Shown: positions 26,717 through 36,511 of the stretch, one piece after another
Position numbering within the stretch: the first letter of the stretch is position 1
How the letters are laid out: each line of letters opens with the position of its first letter
NCBI GenBank assembly: GCA_028877275.1
Contig: JAPPFP010000010.1
Location: forward strand, 131,640-195,639
DNA length: 64,000 bases
From: Acidobacteriota bacterium
Lineage (GTDB): Bacteria; Acidobacteriota; Thermoanaerobaculia; Multivoradales; Multivoraceae
Direction: 5' to 3'
Notes under the pieces: generated by a model
What the model was told of the DNA's origin: nothing
What the model saw: the letters and a program-made list of their open reading frames with translations, nothing else
The model's database searches: none
Position numbers and translations under genes: made by a program

Positions 26717-27601
26717 ATGGTTCCCATGGGCGGGAGAGCCCGCATGCGAGCGCTCCCTGCCATGCCGGGGCTACTCTCCGCGGCTTGTCTGATCGCGGCC
26801 GTCACGGCCGGTCAGGCAGGGGCGCAGGTATCCCGCCCCGAACCGGAGTACACGGGCACCGACCGGATCGAAGAATGGTCGGAGCGTCGCATCCTCGTCG
26901 TGACGCCGCACCCGGACGACGAGACCTTCACCTCCGGCGGCACGCTCGCCATCCTGGCGGCGAACGGCAACGACATCCGGGTCGTCGTCTACACGACGGA
27001 CAATGCCGGTTCCCGTGACCCCGAGATGACGAAGGACCGCCTGAAGGCGATCCGGCGGGCCGAGGAGGAAGAGGCCTGTCGGATCCTCGGCATTCCGAAG
27101 GAGAACATCGTCTGGCTGGGCCATGACGACGGCATGCTGGAGTACGTCGACCGCCGGGACCTGACCCGCCAGGTGGCCCGGGAGATACGGCGGTTCAAGC
27201 CGGATGCCCTGTTCTCAGTCGATCCCGGTTCTCCCTGGGAGCAGTACCACAAGTCGGACCATCGTTCGGGAGCGATCATCACGGTCGACGCGATCCGCGC
27301 CGCGCGCTGGCGGCTGTACTTCCCGGAACTGGAGGCTGAGGGCTTCGAGGCCTGGAGCGTGCCGCTCGTCTTCTTCTACTACAGCGCGAACCCGAACTAC
27401 ACCGTCGACATCACGGCGGTGGCGGAGAAGAAGGCAAGGGCGTCGGCGGCTCACATCAGCCAGTTCGGTTCGATGGTCGACCGCTACGACCCGGAGGCGG
27501 TGGATGAGCAGCGCAAGGAGTGGGCGGCGCGGCTGCTGGCGCGCGCCGAGCGCGAGAACGGAAGAGTGGTGGAGCGCTTCCGGCGTTCCACGGCGTACTG
27601 A
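26717..27601 (+). CDS. Secreted PIG-L family (LmbE-like) deacetylase
   Basis: Zinc-dependent N-acetylglucosaminyl-type deacetylase family, 294 residues. A signal peptide (MRALPAMPGLLSAACLIAAV...) indicates periplasmic or secreted location. Zinc and catalytic motifs are visible: PHPDDE near the start of the domain (about 60-65) and HKSDHR (His-x-x-Asp-His) near residue 179. Natural substrates of the family include GlcNAc-inositol, GlcNAc-malate and chitobiose-like sugars; which applies here cannot be told. ATG at 26717 is close to a TATACT box; ATG 26744 is an alternative start just before the hydrophobic core. The stop is directly followed, with no gap, by the luciferase-like oxidoreductase gene, so the two form an operon. 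Confidence 0.85.
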   Translation: MVPMGGRARMRALPAMPGLLSAACLIAAVTAGQAGAQVSRPEPEYTGTDRIEEWSERRILVVTPHPDDETFTSGGTLAILAANGNDIRVVVYTTDNAGSRDPEMTKDRLKAIRRAEEEEACRILGIPKENIVWLGHDDGMLEYVDRRDLTRQVAREIRRFKPDALFSVDPGSPWEQYHKSDHRSGAIITVDAIRAARWRLYFPELEAEGFEAWSVPLVFFYYSANPNYTVDITAVAEKKARASAAHISQFGSMVDRYDPEAVDEQRKEWAARLLARAERENGRVVERFRRSTAY

Positions 27602-28627
27602 GTGGCTGAACCGTCGCCGCTCGCGCTCAGCGTTCTCGACCAGTGCCCGGTACGGGCCGGAAGCACTCCTGCGGATGCGATCCGCGAGGCGGTTGAGCTG
27701 GCCCGGGCAACCGATCGGCTCGGATATCGCCGGTACTGGCTGGCGGAGCATCACAACTCGCACTCGCTCGCCTGCGCCGCGCCGGAGGCTCTGATCGGCC
27801 AGGTCGCCGCGGCGACCAGCCGCATGCGGGTGGGCTCCGGAGGCGTCATGCTGAGCCACTACAGCGCGCTCAAGGTGGCCGAGGTGTTTCGGATGCTGGA
27901 GACGCTGTACCCGGGGCGAATCGATCTGGGGATCGGCAGGGCGCCGGGGTCGGACCGGTTCACGGCGCACCTGCTCGCCCACGGGCCGGGACGCCTGGGC
28001 GTACAGCACTACCCGGAGCAGGTCGCCGACCTTCTGGGTTACCTGGGGCGGGGGCACGAGGACGACCGGCTGAACGGGGTCCGCGCGATGCCCCAGGGAG
28101 ACACCCAGCCGGAAGTGTGGCTCCTGGGCTCGAGCCTCGGTTCCGCGCGGTTCGCGGCTCACTTCGGCTGTCCCTTCAGCTTCGCCCACTTCATTCAGCC
28201 CCGCGACGCCGAGGCCGCGCTCGAGCTCTACCGGAACGAGTACCGTCCGTCGGACAGTCACCCCGAACCGCGGGCGAGCGTCGGCGTCAGTGCGATGGTC
28301 GCGGACACCGACGAGGAAGCGAACCGCCAGTCGCTCAGCCGGTTTCTGTGGTGGATTCGGCTGACCCAGGGCCGGCCGGGTCCGTTCCCGAGCCTGGAAG
28401 AGGCGGAGGCCTACGACTTCACGGAGGCGGACCGGGCCGTGCAGCGGAAGATGCGGGCGCGCAGCCTGGTCGGAGCACCGGACGCGGTGGCCGCACGTGC
28501 GCGGCAGTTGGCGGAACGCCTCGGAGTGGCCGAACTCGTCGTGCTGACGATCTGTCCGGGCTTCGAGGCTCGGCTGCGCTCCTACGAGCTGCTGGCCGCC
28601 GCCGTGGGGGTTGCCGGTCATGGTTGA
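27602..28627 (+). CDS. LLM class flavin-dependent oxidoreductase (luciferase-like)
   Basis: Bacterial-luciferase-like monooxygenase, 341 residues, expected to use reduced flavin. Typical motifs are LSVLDQCPVRAGSTPADAIREAV, YWLAEHHNSHSLACAAPEAL, VGSGGVMLSHYSALKVAE and LYPGRIDLGIGRAPG. These match the MsnO8-like LLM subgroup whose members start with 'LSvLDq.p'. Substrate unknown. GTG start immediately after the PIG-L stop codon. Confidence 0.88.
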   Translation: MAEPSPLALSVLDQCPVRAGSTPADAIREAVELARATDRLGYRRYWLAEHHNSHSLACAAPEALIGQVAAATSRMRVGSGGVMLSHYSALKVAEVFRMLETLYPGRIDLGIGRAPGSDRFTAHLLAHGPGRLGVQHYPEQVADLLGYLGRGHEDDRLNGVRAMPQGDTQPEVWLLGSSLGSARFAAHFGCPFSFAHFIQPRDAEAALELYRNEYRPSDSHPEPRASVGVSAMVADTDEEANRQSLSRFLWWIRLTQGRPGPFPSLEEAEAYDFTEADRAVQRKMRARSLVGAPDAVAARARQLAERLGVAELVVLTICPGFEARLRSYELLAAAVGVAGHG

Positions 28628-28681
28628 CAGCCCCGCGCCGAAGCCAGAGGATCCGGGGGTCCCCACGGGAGGCCCTGAACG

Positions 28682-30220
<1,539 letters not shown>

Positions 30221-30224
30221 CGTA

Positions 30225-30256
30225 CCGACGTTCCGCCTGCGCGCTGCGGCCGTCGG
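30225..30256 (+). terminator. Nested GC stem after ahcY, terminator or attenuator
   Basis: CCGACG (30225-30230) pairs with CGTCGG (30251-30256), and inside it CCGC (30233-30236) pairs with GCGG (30246-30249). It starts four bases after the ahcY stop. A T-rich stretch (TTGTTTTT) appears only about 14 bases downstream, so it is not a textbook intrinsic terminator. Confidence 0.4.
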
Positions 30257-30281
30257 AGATGCATAAGTCGTTGTTTTTCAG

Positions 30282-30287
30282 TAAGAT
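30282..30287 (+). promoter_or_regulatory. TAAGAT box before mltD
   Basis: TAAGAT ten bases before the ATG at 30298, in an AT-rich island (TTGTTTTTCAGTAAGAT). It is positioned as a -10 box giving a leaderless or very short leader, which supports the ATG at 30298 over the one at 30259. Confidence 0.3.
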
Positions 30288-30297
30288 ACCGACCTCG

Positions 30298-32088
30298 ATG
30301 CGAAATCAGGGTTGTCGCCGTTCCCGGTTCCCCCGGCTGCTTCCGGCGTGCGGATTGCTGCTGGCGTTCGCGGCTTCGGGTGTCGTGGCCCAGGAGCGCT
30401 ACCACCCGGCAATCGATCCCGATCTGTTCCCGTTGCCTGAGAACCTGTCGGCGGGGGTCGAGTTCTGGAAGGACGTCTTCGCGACCTACACCAGCGATCA
30501 GGTCGTCCTGCACGACGAGCGGCACCTGAACGTCGTCTACAGCGTGGTCGACATGAGCGACCTGAGGGCGACCGGTTCGTCCGAACTCCAGATCGACCGG
30601 GCCCGCATCAGGCGTGTCCGCGCCGAGATGAGCCGGATAGCCAGGGCGCTGCGCGACCTGGCTGCGGGACGGCCGGCAATGGAGCTGCCGCCGGACCTTC
30701 GTTCGATACCGTCGCGGATGGAGAACATCGAGGGCGGGCGGACGAAGTACCGGCGGGCCGCAGGCCTGATTCGCTCCCAGCGAGGCCTCCGCGACCGGTT
30801 CGAGGAGGCGATCGAGATCTCGGGCATGTTCATGCCGGGGATCCAGCGGATCCTGGCCGAGTACGGGCTGCCGGCGGAGATTCGCTGCCTGCCGTTTGTG
30901 GAATCCATGTTCAACTACCGCGCCCGCTCCAAGGTTGGCGCTTCGGGTGCGTGGCAGTTCACCGCCTCGACCGGCCGGGCCTTTCTGCAGATGGATGAGG
31001 CCGTCGACGCCCGGTCCGACGTTCTGCTCGCGGCCGCGGGCGCCGCCCGCAAGCTCCGCCAGGACTACGAATCGCTGGAGGCCTGGCCGCTGGCGCTGAC
31101 CGCCTACAACCACGGCGCCGGCGGTATGACGAGGGCCGTACGGCGGCTGGAGACGCGGGACATCGGGGTGATCGCGGAGAAGTACCGGTCGCGAACGTTC
31201 GGCTTCGCATCGCGGAACTTCTACCCGGAGTTTCTCGCGGCGGTGATCGTCTACGCGGACCGCGACGAGCATTTCCCCGGCGTCGAACCCTTCCCCGAGA
31301 TCCAGTTCGATGTCGTCGACCGGGATCGCTACGTGGCTCTGACGGACCTGGCAACGGCTACCGGCGTGGAGATGGACGAACTGGCGGTCCTGAACCCGGC
31401 GCTCGACCGTTCCGTCCTCGCGGGTTCGCTGCTGGTCCCTCCGCGGTACCCGCTGCGGGTGCCGGCGGGCACGGCCACGCGTTTCGAGCAGGCCTACGCC
31501 GAGCTCGCGCCCGAGCGCAAGCCCGATCGCCAGGCGGCGTTCGGTTACCGGGTGAGGCGGGGCGACACGCTGGGAGCCATCGCGCGCCGGTTCGGATCGT
31601 CCGTGTCCGAGATCCAGCGCGCCAATCGCCTGCCGCGGGCGGATCGAATCTACGTCGGTCAACGGCTGCGCATCCCGCAACAGGGTTCCGGTCGGGCGGC
31701 GCCTCCGCCGGTCCAGCGCGCCGCGGTCAGGGCTTCCGAGGAGAGCGCTTCGGGTGAGGCCCGGAGCTCGTCGCAAGGGACGCCGAGCGACATCGTCCAC
31801 GTCGTGAGAAACGGCGAGTCGGTGCATCGAATCGCCCGCAAGTACGGCGTCACGGTGACGGCCGTGGTCGCCGCGAACGGGCTACGGCGGCCTGATCTGA
31901 TCCATGCCGGCCAGAGCCTGCGGATCCCCGGGGGCGGCAGGGACGTGGTCTACCGGGTTCGGCGCGGCGACACGCTGAGCCAGTTGGCGCGGACATTCGG
32001 AACGTCCACCGCGGATATCCAGCGGGCGAACGGCCTGCGGGGCAGCCGGATCGTCGTCGGTCAGACGTTGCGCATCCCGGCGGGGTGA
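30298..32088 (+). CDS. mltD: Membrane-bound lytic murein transglycosylase D with three LysM domains
   Basis: Cleaves peptidoglycan glycan strands in the periplasm. 596 residues: signal peptide (cut near VVA-QER), an SLT transglycosylase domain (about 165-310) with catalytic Glu202 in LPFVESMFNYRA followed by SKVGASGAWQF, and TAYNHGAGGM. Three C-terminal LysM repeats follow (about 416-460, 500-543, 551-594; each with xVRRGDT/NGES and a final LRIP). I start at ATG 30298, which gives a normal signal peptide. An in-frame ATG at 30259 has GGAG upstream, but that lies in the stem of the preceding hairpin. Unlike E. coli MltD there is no lipobox Cys. The stop overlaps the next GTG. Confidence 0.9.
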   Translation: MRNQGCRRSRFPRLLPACGLLLAFAASGVVAQERYHPAIDPDLFPLPENLSAGVEFWKDVFATYTSDQVVLHDERHLNVVYSVVDMSDLRATGSSELQIDRARIRRVRAEMSRIARALRDLAAGRPAMELPPDLRSIPSRMENIEGGRTKYRRAAGLIRSQRGLRDRFEEAIEISGMFMPGIQRILAEYGLPAEIRCLPFVESMFNYRARSKVGASGAWQFTASTGRAFLQMDEAVDARSDVLLAAAGAARKLRQDYESLEAWPLALTAYNHGAGGMTRAVRRLETRDIGVIAEKYRSRTFGFASRNFYPEFLAAVIVYADRDEHFPGVEPFPEIQFDVVDRDRYVALTDLATATGVEMDELAVLNPALDRSVLAGSLLVPPRYPLRVPAGTATRFEQAYAELAPERKPDRQAAFGYRVRRGDTLGAIARRFGSSVSEIQRANRLPRADRIYVGQRLRIPQQGSGRAAPPPVQRAAVRASEESASGEARSSSQGTPSDIVHVVRNGESVHRIARKYGVTVTAVVAANGLRRPDLIHAGQSLRIPGGGRDVVYRVRRGDTLSQLARTFGTSTADIQRANGLRGSRIVVGQTLRIPAG

Positions 32089-33803
32089 TCGACGTGAGGG
32101 CCCGTGCGCGCTACGCCCCGGTCATCGGGGCGGTGCTTGGAGTCGTTCTGGGGAGTTGCGGGGGAGAAGATCAGGGGTCGGCGGAGCTGGTCGTCTTGAA
32201 CGGCCGCCTGGTGACCCTGGCGGTTCCGGCGGAAGCGGAGGCTCTCGCCGCTGCGGGAGGTCGGATCGTGTTCGTCGGCTCGAGCGAAGACGCGCGCGCC
32301 TGGATCGGTCCCGACACCGAGGTTCTCGATCTGGAGGGGCGGCTGGGCGTTCCCGGTTTCATCGAAGGACACGGCCACTTCTGGGGAGTCGGCGAGGCCA
32401 AGCTCCAGCTGGCGCTCGAGGGTGCGCAAACCTGGGACGAGATCGTCGGCCAGGTCGCGGAAGCGGTGGCTCAGGCCGAACCGGGCACCTGGATCCTGGG
32501 CAGGGGCTGGCACCAGTCGAAGTGGTCCGAGGTGCCGGTTCCAGAGGTGCAGGGACTGCCGACCCATCACAGTCTGAGCGCCGTGTCGCCGGAGAACCCC
32601 GTGCTTCTCGGCCATGCCAGCGGTCACATGGCCTTCGCGAACGCGAGGGCGATGGAGTTGGCCGGTATCGACGCCGGGACGGCGGATCCTGAAGGTGGAG
32701 AGATCGTGCGGGACGCGGACGGACACCCGACGGGTGCGCTCAGGGAGACGGCCGAGAATCTCGTCGCGGGGCTGCGTTCCGAAACGCTCGAGCCGAGCTA
32801 CGCGCGGCAGGTCGTGCGGCTTGCGGGAGAGGAGTGTCTGGCCAAGGGCATCACGAGTTTTCAGGACGCGGGCTCCAGTTTCGGGCTGATCGACCTCTAC
32901 CGGCAGATGGCAGACGACGGCGCCTTGCCATTGCGGCTCTGGGTGATGGTGCGCGAGAGCAACGAGGCGATGGCCGAGTCGCTCGGGAACTACCGGATGA
33001 TCGACCGCGGCAACGGGTTCCTCACCGTTCGTGGCATCAAGCGGTCGATCGACGGCGCCCTGGGTTCCCACGGCGCCTGGCTGCTCGATCCCTACGACGA
33101 CATGCCGCAGTCCGCGGGTCTGAACACGACGAGCCTGGACGTGATGGAAGAAACCGCGCGGCTCGCGCGGGAACACGACTTCCAGTTCTGCGTCCATGCG
33201 ATCGGCGATCGGGCCAATCGTGAGACGCTGGACCTGTTCGAGCGGACCCTGGCGGGGGACCGGACCAGGCGCTGGCGCGTGGAGCACGCCCAGCACCTCC
33301 ATCCGGACGATGTGCCTCGGTTTGCGGAGCTTGGCGTGATCGCCTCGATGCAGGCGGTGCACTGCACGTCAGATGGGCCCTGGGTGCCGGATCGCCTCGG
33401 CGAGCAACGGAGCGCCGAGGGCGCCTATGTCTGGCGGGACCTGATCGAGTCCGGCGCCGTGGTCACGAACGGCACGGACGCGCCGGTGGAGGACGTCGAT
33501 CCGATCGCGTCGTTCCATGCCTCGATCAGCCGGCGGATGGCGAATGGCGAGATCTTCTACGAGGATCAGCGGATGACCCGCGAAGAGGCCCTGCGCTCCT
33601 ACACGATCGACGCCGCCTACGCGGCCTTCGAGGAAGACGTGAAGGGGAGTCTCGAAGTCGGCAAGTTCGCCGATCTGACCGTCCTGTCGCGGGACATCAT
33701 GACCGTTCCGGAGAATGAGATTCCGGGCGCACGGGTCGTCTACACGATCCTGGGCGGACAGCTCGCCTATCGGCGACCGCCGTCCTCGATTCCCGGCGGA
33801 TGA
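32085..33803 (+). CDS. Amidohydrolase family lipoprotein (YtcJ-like)
   Basis: Metal-dependent hydrolase of the Amidohydro_3/YtcJ group, 572 residues, predicted lipoprotein (lipobox VLGSC near residue 25). Active-site landmarks are EGHGHFWG (HxH), the Lys in IKRSIDGALGSHGAW, HAIGDRAN, RVEHAQHL and the final Asp in NGTDAPVEDVDP, so a binuclear or mononuclear metal site looks complete. Substrates of this group are diverse (amides, formamides, dipeptides) and cannot be assigned. The GTG start overlaps mltD by four bases; the stop overlaps rsmD (ATGA). Co-transcription with a murein hydrolase is suggestive of cell-wall fragment handling, but this is only context. Confidence 0.85.
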   Translation: MIDVRARARYAPVIGAVLGVVLGSCGGEDQGSAELVVLNGRLVTLAVPAEAEALAAAGGRIVFVGSSEDARAWIGPDTEVLDLEGRLGVPGFIEGHGHFWGVGEAKLQLALEGAQTWDEIVGQVAEAVAQAEPGTWILGRGWHQSKWSEVPVPEVQGLPTHHSLSAVSPENPVLLGHASGHMAFANARAMELAGIDAGTADPEGGEIVRDADGHPTGALRETAENLVAGLRSETLEPSYARQVVRLAGEECLAKGITSFQDAGSSFGLIDLYRQMADDGALPLRLWVMVRESNEAMAESLGNYRMIDRGNGFLTVRGIKRSIDGALGSHGAWLLDPYDDMPQSAGLNTTSLDVMEETARLAREHDFQFCVHAIGDRANRETLDLFERTLAGDRTRRWRVEHAQHLHPDDVPRFAELGVIASMQAVHCTSDGPWVPDRLGEQRSAEGAYVWRDLIESGAVVTNGTDAPVEDVDPIASFHASISRRMANGEIFYEDQRMTREEALRSYTIDAAYAAFEEDVKGSLEVGKFADLTVLSRDIMTVPENEIPGARVVYTILGGQLAYRRPPSSIPGG

Positions 33804-34372
33804 GCCGGCGTGGGGGCGGCTCGATGCCGCGTCCGGGCGCCGTGCGGATCCTCGGCGGTCGCTGGCGCGGGCGCCGGCTGGCGACGCCGGAGGGCGCCCG
33901 CCCGACCCAGGGGCGTGTGCGCGAGGCCCTGTTCTCTCACTGGGGGGATCGCGTCGCCGGCAGCCGCCTGCTGGAACTCTACGCCGGGTCCGGAGCCATC
34001 TCGTTCGAGGCCCTGTCCCGCGGAGCCGGGTTCGCCCTGGCGATCGATCGGAGCTCTCGCGCCCAGGCTTGCATGGAGGCGAACCGGGAGACCCTCGGAA
34101 CGGACCGTGTTCGGCTCGTCAGAGCCCTCCTGCCGGGAGCCTTCGGGAAAGTGGTGACAGGGGAAGCCGCCTTCGACCTCGTGTTCATCGATCCGCCCTA
34201 CGACGACTCCGGGCCTGCCGAGTTCCTCGGCACGGTCTCCGCGGTGGTCGTGGACGGGGGCGAGATCGTCCTGGAACACTCCGCCCGGCGCACTCCACCG
34301 ACGGCAGCGGGGAGGTTCAGGCTACGGCTGTCCCGGCCCTACGGCGACAGCGCGCTGGCCATCTATGCCTGA
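33800..34372 (+). CDS. rsmD: 16S rRNA (guanine(966)-N2)-methyltransferase
   Basis: 190-residue SAM-dependent methyltransferase modifying G966 of 16S rRNA in the 30S subunit. Motifs: RILGGRWRGRRL, RPTQGRVREALFSHW, LELYAGSGAISFEALSRGA (SAM site) and the catalytic DPPY in VFIDPPYDDSG. ATGA overlap with the preceding amidohydrolase gene. An antisense tRNA-Leu gene ends eight bases downstream. Confidence 0.93.
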   Translation: MSRRGGGSMPRPGAVRILGGRWRGRRLATPEGARPTQGRVREALFSHWGDRVAGSRLLELYAGSGAISFEALSRGAGFALAIDRSSRAQACMEANRETLGTDRVRLVRALLPGAFGKVVTGEAAFDLVFIDPPYDDSGPAEFLGTVSAVVVDGGEIVLEHSARRTPPTAAGRFRLRLSRPYGDSALAIYA

Positions 34373-34379
34373 GCGGCCC

Positions 34380-34466
34380 TGGTGCGAAAGGGGGGACTCG
34401 AACCCCCACGGTATTGCTACCACAAGATCCTGAATCTTGCGCGTCTACCAATTCCGCCACTTTCGC
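34380..34466 (-). tRNA. tRNA-Leu (anticodon CAG)
   Basis: Complete cloverleaf on the minus strand: acceptor GCGAAAG/CTTTCGC, D-arm GGCGGAATTGGTAGACGC, anticodon stem CAAGA/TCTTG with loop TTCAGGA (anticodon CAG), a long variable arm as expected for class II tRNAs, T-arm GGGGGTTCGAGTCCCCC, discriminator A, and CCA encoded in the DNA (34380-34382). 87 nt including CCA. Confidence 0.95.
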
Positions 34467-34491
34467 GACCGGCGGCTTGAGCCGGACGGGC

Positions 34492-34497
34492 ATTCTA
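34492..34497 (-). promoter_or_regulatory. Possible -10 box (TAGAAT) for tRNA-Leu
   Basis: TAGAAT on the minus strand, 25 bases upstream of the mature tRNA 5' end. No convincing -35 hexamer. Confidence 0.3.
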
Positions 34498-34514
34498 CCC
34501 ACTCGACAGGCTGC

Positions 34515-34520
34515 TAGTCT
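34515..34520 (+). promoter_or_regulatory. TGC-TAGTCT box before lipoprotein gene
   Basis: TAGTCT preceded by TGC (extended -10 like), six bases before the ATG at 34527. A leaderless transcript is suggested. Confidence 0.3.
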
Positions 34521-34526
34521 CGTTGC

Positions 34527-35054
34527 ATGAGCCTTACAACCACCTGGTACCCGACCTTCCGTCTTCCCAGGGGCCGCGCCCCGGTTCCGGCGGTTGCTGC
34601 GCTCGTACTCGCCGGTGGACTCGCCGGTTGCGCCGAGACGGGGCCGGACGGCGCCTCGGACGAGGATCGGATGGCAATCGAGATCGTGCTGGCCGACTAC
34701 CTTCCAAAGCTCGGAAACGCCTACGCCACCGGAGACTTCGACGCGCTGGCCTCGGGAGCGGTGCCCAAGGAGATCGCCACGGTACGGAAGCGCGTCCACG
34801 ACCTCGAGATGGAGGCGAGCCGCACCCTGCGCCCGATGCTCAAGAGCTTCGAGATCGAACGGATCGACGTCTGGCGCTACTCGAACGCGGCGGTGACGAC
34901 GATCGAGGTCTGGGACATCGAGTCGCTCGTTAGCGGCACGGACCGCTCGCTGTCGTCCGGCACGGATCGCTACCGCGTGCGGTACCAGTTCAAGCGCCGC
35001 GACGAGGGCTGGATGGTGATCGATCGACGCATCGAGCACCAGTTCGAGTCGTAG
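34527..35054 (+). CDS. Small lipoprotein with NTF2/IMS-like C-terminus, function unknown
   Basis: 175 residues. A basic n-region, hydrophobic core and lipobox GLAGC (Cys near residue 36) indicate a lipoprotein. The remaining domain has a helical part (IVLADYLPKLGNAYATGDFDAL) and a beta-rich end (IDVWRYSNAAVTTIEVWDIE, RYRVRYQFKRRDEGWMVID) of the cystatin/NTF2-like kind seen in IMS or SnoaL-like domains, which often bind other proteins. I do not recognise a named family. It lies 22 bases upstream of der on the same strand; no functional link is evident. Confidence 0.7.
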   Translation: MSLTTTWYPTFRLPRGRAPVPAVAALVLAGGLAGCAETGPDGASDEDRMAIEIVLADYLPKLGNAYATGDFDALASGAVPKEIATVRKRVHDLEMEASRTLRPMLKSFEIERIDVWRYSNAAVTTIEVWDIESLVSGTDRSLSSGTDRYRVRYQFKRRDEGWMVIDRRIEHQFES

Positions 35055-35076
35055 CAGCGCCGCGGTCCTTCCTCCC

Positions 35077-36402
35077 ATGCCCGCCGCGATCGCCATCGTC
35101 GGTCGCCCCAACGTCGGCAAATCGACGCTCTTCAACCGGCTGATCGGTCGCCGTCAGGCGATCGTCCACGGCACGCCGGGCGTTACGCGCGACCGACTCG
35201 TCGGGCGCTTTGAGCTCGAGGGCCAGGGCATTGTCGAGTTGATCGACACGGGCGGCCTGGTCCCGGGCGACGACCCTCTGGGCCTGAACGCCCAGGTCGA
35301 GTTCGCGGTCGAGGAGAGCGACCTCCTGTTGCTCGTCGTTGACGGCAGGGAAGGGCTGGCGGCCGCGGACGAACAGGTCATGGAGCGTCTCCGGACCCGA
35401 GGCCGGCCGATTGTCGTGGTCGTCAACAAGGCCGATACCCGGGCCGCCAGGGAGGGCTACCACGAGTTCTACGGCCTGGGGGGAGACGCACTCGTCCTCC
35501 TTTCCGCGGAGCACGGCGCGGGATTCGAGTCCCTGCACAGGGAGATCGCCGGACACCTTCCGGCGGCATCCGAGGCGGTCCTGTCGCCCGCGCCGTCCGT
35601 CGCGGTCGTGGGCCGGCCCAATGTCGGCAAGTCCTCCCTGGTCAATCGCCTCCTGGGCAGGGAACGAACGCTCGTTTCTCCCGCTGCCGGTACCACCAGG
35701 GATCCGATCGACACTCTGCTGGAGCGCGACAACGGTCCGGACTACCTCCTCGTGGACACGGCGGGCATCCGGCGGCGTTCCCAGGTCCAGGACACGCCCG
35801 AGGACCTGGCGGTGATGCTCGCCCGCCGCCAGATAGAGCGGGCGGAACTCGTGGTCCTGGTCGTGGACGCGAGCGAGGGCATCGCCTCCGGCGATCTTGC
35901 GATAGCCGACGTCGCCTGGCAGGCGGGCCGCTCCGCGGTCGTCGTCTGCAACAAGTGGGATCTCGTGGACGAAGAGAGGCGGGAGCGCCTGGAACTGGGT
36001 TGGGAACGGGTTTCCGAACTGTTCGCCCAACCGACCCGAATCAACGTCTCGGCCCTGACCGGTCGCGGTGTGCGCAACGTCATGCCCGCCCTCGATCAGG
36101 TCGGTGAACGGCATCGCCTGCGGGTGTCCACGCCCGAACTCAACCGCGAAGTACGCCGCATCGTGAATCGTCACCAGCCGCCGGCGGAGCGGGGGAGGCC
36201 CTGGAGGTTCTTCTATGCGACCCAGGTAGCCGGGGCTCCTCCCACGTTTCTTCTGTTCGCGAACCGGCGTCTCAAGCGTGGCCACAACTACCGGAGGTAT
36301 CTGGAGAACAGCCTCCGGCAGACCTTCGGGCTTCAGGGTATTCCGCTGCGGATCGTCGTGCGGGAGCGGAGGGACGCCGTCGACACAGGCCGCGGATCCT
36401 GA
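35077..36402 (+). CDS. der: Ribosome biogenesis GTPase Der (EngA)
   Basis: Double-GTPase factor acting in 50S subunit assembly, 441 residues. First G domain: GRPNVGKSTLFNRL (G1), DTGGLVPGD (G3), VNKAD (G4). Second: GRPNVGKSSLVNRLLG, DTAGIRRRSQ, NKWDLV. The C-terminal KH-like domain is present (LNREVRRIVNRHQPP, RRYLENSLRQTFGLQGIPLRIVVRERR). Length and order are as usual. Confidence 0.96.
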   Translation: MPAAIAIVGRPNVGKSTLFNRLIGRRQAIVHGTPGVTRDRLVGRFELEGQGIVELIDTGGLVPGDDPLGLNAQVEFAVEESDLLLLVVDGREGLAAADEQVMERLRTRGRPIVVVVNKADTRAAREGYHEFYGLGGDALVLLSAEHGAGFESLHREIAGHLPAASEAVLSPAPSVAVVGRPNVGKSSLVNRLLGRERTLVSPAAGTTRDPIDTLLERDNGPDYLLVDTAGIRRRSQVQDTPEDLAVMLARRQIERAELVVLVVDASEGIASGDLAIADVAWQAGRSAVVVCNKWDLVDEERRERLELGWERVSELFAQPTRINVSALTGRGVRNVMPALDQVGERHRLRVSTPELNREVRRIVNRHQPPAERGRPWRFFYATQVAGAPPTFLLFANRRLKRGHNYRRYLENSLRQTFGLQGIPLRIVVRERRDAVDTGRGS

Positions 36403-36409
36403 TGTTTCG

Positions 36410-36415
36410 TATAAT
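36410..36415 (+). promoter_or_regulatory. Consensus TATAAT before MerR-like gene
   Basis: A perfect TATAAT eight bases after the der stop, rare in this GC-rich DNA. It would give a leader of roughly 90 bases before the MerR-like coding start. A short in-frame reading frame (GTG 36419 to TAG 36494-36496) lies in that leader. No -35 consensus at the right distance. Confidence 0.4.
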
Positions 36416-36500
36416 CCGGTGCTCGTATCCCATCGCACTCCAGTTCGGAATCGTCCCCCCCTTTGTCCGTTGCGCTCGGGTTCAGTTGACGCGTAGCCGG

Positions 36501-36505
36501 GGAGG
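36501..36505 (+). promoter_or_regulatory. Shine-Dalgarno pointing to a non-AUG start
   Basis: GGAGG within GGGGAGG, six bases before ATT 36512 and three before ATC 36509. An in-frame TAG at 36494-36496 lies just upstream, and no ATG or GTG exists in frame before the DNA-binding domain. Confidence 0.55.
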
Positions 36506-36511
36506 TCCATC

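Noticed and set aside
28628..28681. SAH or SAM riboswitch before ahcY
   Set aside because: The 54-base gap shows no paired elements or consensus cores of known SAM/SAH riboswitches. The 89-base gap before metK likewise shows none.
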